Source: Anthracocystis setariae (Eukaryota > Basidiomycota > Ustilaginomycetes > Ustilaginales > Ustilaginaceae). Taken from it: a stretch of DNA of 64,000 bases. Positions 61,201 through 64,000 of the stretch are shown piece after piece (within the stretch, counting starts at the first letter, position 1; each line of letters opens with the position of its first letter). Below the pieces are notes generated by a model. It was not told where the DNA came from and searched no databases. It was given only the letters and a program-made list of their open reading frames with translations. The position numbers were made by a program, and so were the translations under genes. Location of the stretch: positions 434,001 to 498,000 of the forward strand of contig CAKMXJ010000019.1 in NCBI GenBank assembly GCA_928724745.1, read 5' to 3'.

Positions 61201-64000
61201 ACCTCGTCCGCATTGGCAGCTTCCAAAGCATCCTCCTCACTTGCGCCAGCTTTCGTCCAGATCTCAGGCACAGCTCGCAATTCCGCAACGTCGAGCTGTC
61301 GACCTGCTTCAAGTTCAGCAATGGCGATGGTGAACAAAGCATCCTCCGCCGTCCTCTGGCCTGAACCAAGGATGTCGACAATGGCCTTGACAGCCTCGGC
61401 CCAGACGGGACGCAGGTTGATCTTGAGGTTAGCAACGAGATAGCGAAGCACCAGAGCATCACGCTTGGCGAAGCGCTGCACATCTGCAGCCTTGTAAGCC
61501 GCAGCAGCGCGGCCAAGGTCTCGGCCTACGCTTCGCATGCGAACGTTGCGATCGCGAATGGTAGCAACGGTGAGAGGTGTACGCTCAACATCGACGAGCT
61601 TGTCGATGAAAGTGGCGCTGGTTCCCAGCTCTTGAGCCTCGATCATGGCGAGCAACTCGAGAGCGGCGAGACGAACGACGGGATCCGAAGACATGCTTGC
61701 GTGCGACAGAGGCTCCAGGACTTGGTCCATCTTGGGAAGGTTAGGACGGAAGCGAGTAGGGCAAGAGGCCAGGAACTTGCTCAAGCCGCGGAGTGTACCT
61801 CTGTGCCACGAAGCGCATTCCACAACGCGCTCGACGGGCAGACGGTCCTTGAGCAGCTTGGCGGTAGCGTCGAAATCGCCGCCCGAGCTGCGCTCCTGCA
61901 AGATAGCCAGGCACTCGAAAGCAAGGCCGACGAGAAGGGCAGGGTTGACAATATACTCGTCATAGCTAGTCCGCACCTGATCCTGGGAAGCAAAGTATGC
62001 ATCGGAAAGCAGACCTTCAAGCAGCAATTGGGCAATCTGACTGGCAAAGTTGGCTGCGGAAGCGTTTTTGGGGACGGTGGACAGGCGTAGAGCCGGAAGG
62101 AGAGGCTCGAGGGCTTGCTGGTCGGTCAGGACGTTGGAGACGGTCGACTTTGGCTTGGATTTCTTCGGCTTGTGGTTGGTGCAGAAGAGCGAGACGAGGT
62201 TGCAGAGACGCACATCGATCTCGGCAGCGACGTGCTTGGACCAGCGAATGAGCAACGGGCTCGGGTGCGAGGATCGAAGGTCATCGAGCTGGCCAAGCTT
62301 CTCGAGACGCTCGAGCAGAGTGAAGGCCTGATCTTTGCTGTGCGAGGACGCCGACGGCGAGGCTACGGTCTCGGCTGTCGAGGTAAGCACCGAGGGGAGG
62401 ACGAACTGTTTGAACCCGCTCCATTCGAGGGTGGGTTGAGCAAGCGCCTCGACAAGACCGCTGAACTCAGGCCAGAGAGCTTGCCGCTGCTCCAGCAAGT
62501 CTCTGGACTTGTGGACGGAGGGAACAGGTGCGACCGAGTCGACGAGCTTGATTCCTGGCCCAAGGAGGTCCTGCAAGCGGCCGATTGGGATGGACAGGGC
62601 AAACAGTGAGACGAGAGAGGTACGGAGTGCCGCGCCTTGCGAGGTTTGGATCGTGTCGCGTAGAAAGAGTGGCGAAAGGCGGAGCAGCAGGGCGAAAAGG
62701 GCTGGCTTGGCGTGGTCAGCGACTCGTGTACCTTTCCTAACACCAACAGCACAAGCGAGCCACTCGACCGACTCTGTCAGATGACCAATGTCCTGAGAGG
62801 TATGACTGTCGGACGCCAAGCTCGCGTGGTTGGAGTCGACTAAAGATGAGAGGAACTCAAGAACGGGTGCAAAGTGAGTGGCGTTGCAGTGGTGGACGAG
62901 AGCGGTGATGGTAAGGCGACCAAGGATGAGTCTGGTCAAAGGGCGATACTTGGCAACGGACGGAGTGGGTGCCGAGCGAGAGGGCCGGAGGAGCACGCTG
63001 AGTAGCGAGATGCACTTGGAGTGAAGCCTGCGTTCAAGAGACTTGCACCCTTCAACCCAAATACCTGCGATACCTCTGGAGAAGCGCACGGAAGGTCTTT
63101 TGGACGGCTGGCGGCGATAGCGAAGGTGTCGATCCTCATCGAGCAGCATGGTTTCGAGATCGGAGAGGATGAGCGCGGTGATGTTCCGAAGCTGTCGACC
63201 GCGGGTCTTGCGGAGCAAATGTGCAAACGCTTCCGAGGCGAAGCGTCTAGTAAAAGGCGAGATACGCTGGAGCCTGGTATTGAGAACAGGGGCAGCAGCC
63301 TGAACTGCGATGGCGTCTTCTCCATTTTCTTGCTCAGTGACTGGTCCTGCAGCATCGTCATGTTGCTCCTGTTCGTCATCATCGTCATCCTCGCTCTCTT
63401 CTGCATCCTTTTGATGGGCATCGTTGGCAATGATCGACTTCCAGCCGAGGTAGGGACGAATGACATTCCAAGTCTCCACCAAGCGAGCAGTGCGTTGATC
63501 GACCTCTTGCGCCTCTGTCTCATCATCGAGCATATCCACATCCTGTCCTTGAGCTGCCATATCTTGTTCGTCATCCTGAAGCCCATCGTGACCGAGGCGA
63601 GCGTTCTCCTTACTGACGACGAAGGGGCTGACAGCCTTGAGGATCCATGCCGAAGCCTGGAAGCCGCGCTCGACCAGGTTGGCAGCGGCGCGCTCATCAC
63701 CGTTGGTAGTGTCCTTTGTCGTGGTGGTGATGTGGACTGCACTTTTGAGCATGAGAGGGTAGATGGGCATAAACTCGGAACCAAGGTCGTTTGCGAGACG
63801 CGGCAGTAGATCGAGGGCTGCGTCCCATGCTAGCCATTGACTCGGACTCGAGAGAGTTGTAGCGAGAGTGCTTGAGATGGCCTCGCGATGGTGGAGAAGC
63901 TGTGGGAGGGATAGTGTGATTGGATTCAAGTGGCGGTAGAGGTCCTGGAAGGCGTTGGACAGATTGAGGTCGGTCCAAGCCTGCAATGCATGCGAGAACG
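55260..64000 (-). CDS. UTP20: UTP20, U3 snoRNP / SSU processome HEAT-repeat protein (5' end outside window)
   Basis: About 2912 codons run without a stop or intron from the right edge to the stop at 55260. The start codon lies beyond the window. The first visible residues (ALQAWTDLNLSNAFQDLY) align by family knowledge near residue 50 of UTP20 proteins, so little is missing. The protein is built of helical HEAT-type repeats throughout. It has an acidic loop near residues 195-215 and another near 2720, and a basic C-terminal tail (KRKQLAKREQRKTQRLMRA to KTKRFKRS) of the nucleolar-targeting kind. Length and architecture fit the family (human about 2800 aa). UTP20 is a structural part of the nucleolar small-subunit processome needed for 18S rRNA maturation. 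Confidence 0.92.
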   Translation of the reverse strand, partial: FSHALQAWTDLNLSNAFQDLYRHLNPITLSLPQLLHHREAISSTLATTLSSPSQWLAWDAALDLLPRLANDLGSEFMPIYPLMLKSAVHITTTTKDTTNGDERAAANLVERGFQASAWILKAVSPFVVSKENARLGHDGLQDDEQDMAAQGQDVDMLDDETEAQEVDQRTARLVETWNVIRPYLGWKSIIANDAHQKDAEESEDDDDDEQEQHDDAAGPVTEQENGEDAIAVQAAAPVLNTRLQRISPFTRRFASEAFAHLLRKTRGRQLRNITALILSDLETMLLDEDRHLRYRRQPSKRPSVRFSRGIAGIWVEGCKSLERRLHSKCISLLSVLLRPSRSAPTPSVAKYRPLTRLILGRLTITALVHHCNATHFAPVLEFLSSLVDSNHASLASDSHTSQDIGHLTESVEWLACAVGVRKGTRVADHAKPALFALLLRLSPLFLRDTIQTSQGAALRTSLVSLFALSIPIGRLQDLLGPGIKLVDSVAPVPSVHKSRDLLEQRQALWPEFSGLVEALAQPTLEWSGFKQFVLPSVLTSTAETVASPSASSHSKDQAFTLLERLEKLGQLDDLRSSHPSPLLIRWSKHVAAEIDVRLCNLVSLFCTNHKPKKSKPKSTVSNVLTDQQALEPLLPALRLSTVPKNASAANFASQIAQLLLEGLLSDAYFASQDQVRTSYDEYIVNPALLVGLAFECLAILQERSSGGDFDATAKLLKDRLPVERVVECASWHRGTLRGLSKFLASCPTRFRPNLPKMDQVLEPLSHASMSSDPVVRLAALELLAMIEAQELGTSATFIDKLVDVERTPLTVATIRDRNVRMRSVGRDLGRAAAAYKAADVQRFAKRDALVLRYLVANLKINLRPVWAEAVKAIVDILGSGQRTAEDALFTIAIAELEAGRQLDVAELRAVPEIWTKAGASEEDALEAANADEVEPDRVLKDESEIAGVDDDKQFQDGILLERRKAVRSCIEHARTSSDVQKCRNPALTTTLQACVEAQQPDARLDLINYRHQILKLLCEVASVVERNNARFVHIFFRDAGPRNLAGVLVSPLDDDDEDETAELEGEKQVQDPAAMNLGKKDRQAQLNAYLEVLGKLKNPKALSRSGELHSYLLSLCATAEVSVQKLALEAILTWKDEAVLPYAAKLKDLLEAGNFRDTLTTFTLSSDSNVVQPYHRPVLMPLVIRLLFGALLSRRGNRTSGSGQRARRGAVLGALADVGSEELITLVDLMLAPFGDHAHPPVGEEKFEFVSKTPIASTRRQVGYLTLLGEVVKQIGANLLPYWDRLISVALNLTYHAHQAVVQVHYESAAADPVQMSKPLTARTSRARLVRQAGYKRLCDFFGKPQAASIFKWDSYLPAIFAELISPRLEALQVESSQSPSALLELFHVWSGQADMIQLLGTYDSAVLPSIYAILSAPMVKPSAIGSVLDITERVLAAASAEGDAMDVSSDAKGTQLPLVDLLVRPHASVFLNSVSPLIEQASSATGPAAAAMGRDDLLRRQISLLAALSPFVTDPADATHLVKLLSPMMRKSNFLVPERTKTELLAIFERLLSLIPEFQEKDSEMFHTMFAMLSGLFSLLRNAESRKVLSAAFARCAEVDTELARVVKWCAQLNALSKRRVEERDFDQLFAAFDEINAEDAQIAVREWQPLVHNMLFLILDPEELSVRSNANASLVKFITQAAVEGDSGAEVEGEMMQVFLQAVWPGLKKAIRNRSELVRRDVLAVMSSAAEKLSKCEVMAELSGLLGGGDAEVNFFFNIHHIQLHRRTRAVKRLPDQAAKGGMKSRTISDILAPILGHFLMPGSVELNDHNLVTEVITSLGLLAGQLTWSAYNSLLWQYLKLANKKGASERIMVRTAMAILDNFHFGMEEETTIEHDNENDEEGMEDGDVDLDEVQAMKEGKEAERVKILDAVTTRLLPRLMAYLEQKDETEDSTRLPIAVGVVRVAQCLPARQRQTHISKLLKTLSNVFRAKAQDTRDLARETACKVMSTLGASFLPEFLREMRRSLMRGPQKAVLAFTVHSVLTHLMTSKDEPLASLDQGAKEIVEIAVEDIFGQTADDRESIGSKTTYREVKHSKSMDTFEQVSRIVTPNRMAEVLQPLRDILQQTEIPKVVRQVEECLRRVSSGIPANPQFDSNRFLSLCATLIRRDAVFLQARKPETKAASRHKSATLYNYAVFLKRKDVEEGATAGKDHYSRNAHKFVAFGLEMLVTSLRRERFDFSDEQVLAKLNAMVNIVGEAAYANESSVLELSLRAIAQIVKVPVSRVDKALPVFIKQIFGIIHQYGSPQSQIVQTAFRTLTAILRECKQASLSETHLSGLLKLIAPDLEEPAVQNTLFGLLRAIVSRRLVVAEVYDTMDKVAEMMVTNQSDSVRDLCRSTYLQFLLDYPQGKQRLRNQMGFLAKNLAYEHESGRLSVLEITDAILNKFGDELLQEYADMLFVALAMVLANDSSAKCREKAARLISLLVRAMTEAQQDKTALMVDAWAKQEPKPELARVGVQIYGLLLEALPERAEVWADNALVVVSKVLVECAEDLEALENSEAGAFGLDHIEFDWQLPYHSLQTLGRISSVVGAGAAKMGEANDAVRRLLLFPHKWVRISASRILGGLYAQREPTAPAMVAIQQDPIGSLPALVDAAKKSCLQLRSDKLDDTLALQVVKNLVWIGRCLALFPVDRPALEEVVEEEGDKEGQSADVDEDQAQDDDDEEEEEEEDDETLLENTRSHEDRLDTATTIASDPLRWLVARLSFQARLSLAQSKPEGWTISPSSILRFFAALSSSLPSALLPYILPLLLSPIIRIVETNTLNASGEVADELKTLAIQVQTHLQSLVGIGRFNQTYSKLKRKQLAKREQRKTQRLMRAIQNPQLKLKHNQNRNTKNHLARKKRNQAHLDQRQASASGKTKRFKRS

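Overview
The window looks like chromosomal DNA of a smut fungus (Basidiomycota, Ustilaginales, close to Ustilago or Sporisorium). The inference rests on mostly intron-less genes, about 1 kb spacing in most places, moderately GC-rich codon use, frequent microsatellites, and a cytoplasmic dynein heavy chain gene that begins in the AAA4/stalk region. Such a split dynein heavy chain is known from Ustilago maydis. No virus, transposase, CRISPR array, rRNA or tRNA gene was recognised.

Layout: 1-2894 (-) C-terminal dynein heavy chain (dyn2-like), cut by the left edge; 3898-5784 (+) eIF2A; 5912-7198 (-) TauD/TfdA-like dioxygenase; 7341-7983 (+) unresolved gene-like stretch with a TATA box; 8345-10003 (+) NCS1 nucleobase/allantoin-type permease; 10267-12558 (-) secreted GH16 glucanase with extreme low-complexity regions; 14696-19426 (-) large GT2-type membrane glycosyltransferase; 21632-23353 (-) two-exon RCC2-like protein with a PHD finger; 24913-26400 (+) GH5 exo-beta-1,3-glucanase; 26614-29580 (-) Obg-family GTPase joined to an RRM-like N-terminal half; 29918-32182 (-) Kri1-like ribosome biogenesis factor; 32679-35888 (-) two-exon SSUH2-like cysteine-rich protein.

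From 35.9 to 43.2 kb lies a repeat-rich, gene-poor island. Then come 43227-47227 (+) a 4CL-like acyl-CoA ligase with an apparent 2.2 kb intron; 49636-51333 (-) acyltransferase-3 membrane protein; 53295-55124 (+) membrane-anchored GH30 hydrolase; and 55260-64000 (-) UTP20, cut by the right edge.

Functionally this is ordinary housekeeping chromosome. Several genes serve translation and ribosome assembly (eIF2A, Kri1, UTP20, mitochondrial Obg). Several act on the cell wall or surface (GH16, GH5, GH30, GT2). The rest are metabolic or transport genes. The cell-wall genes are interspersed with housekeeping genes and do not form an obvious cluster.

The most interesting items are the split dynein, the RRM-Obg fusion carrying a second internal presequence-like segment, the RCC2-PHD combination, the serine-rich insert inside the GH16 catalytic domain, the 2.2 kb intron beside the gene-poor island, a dispersed GTACN short repeat found only outside genes, an apparently orphan promoter near 48.3 kb, and a possible missed spliced gene or pseudogene at 7.3-8.0 kb.
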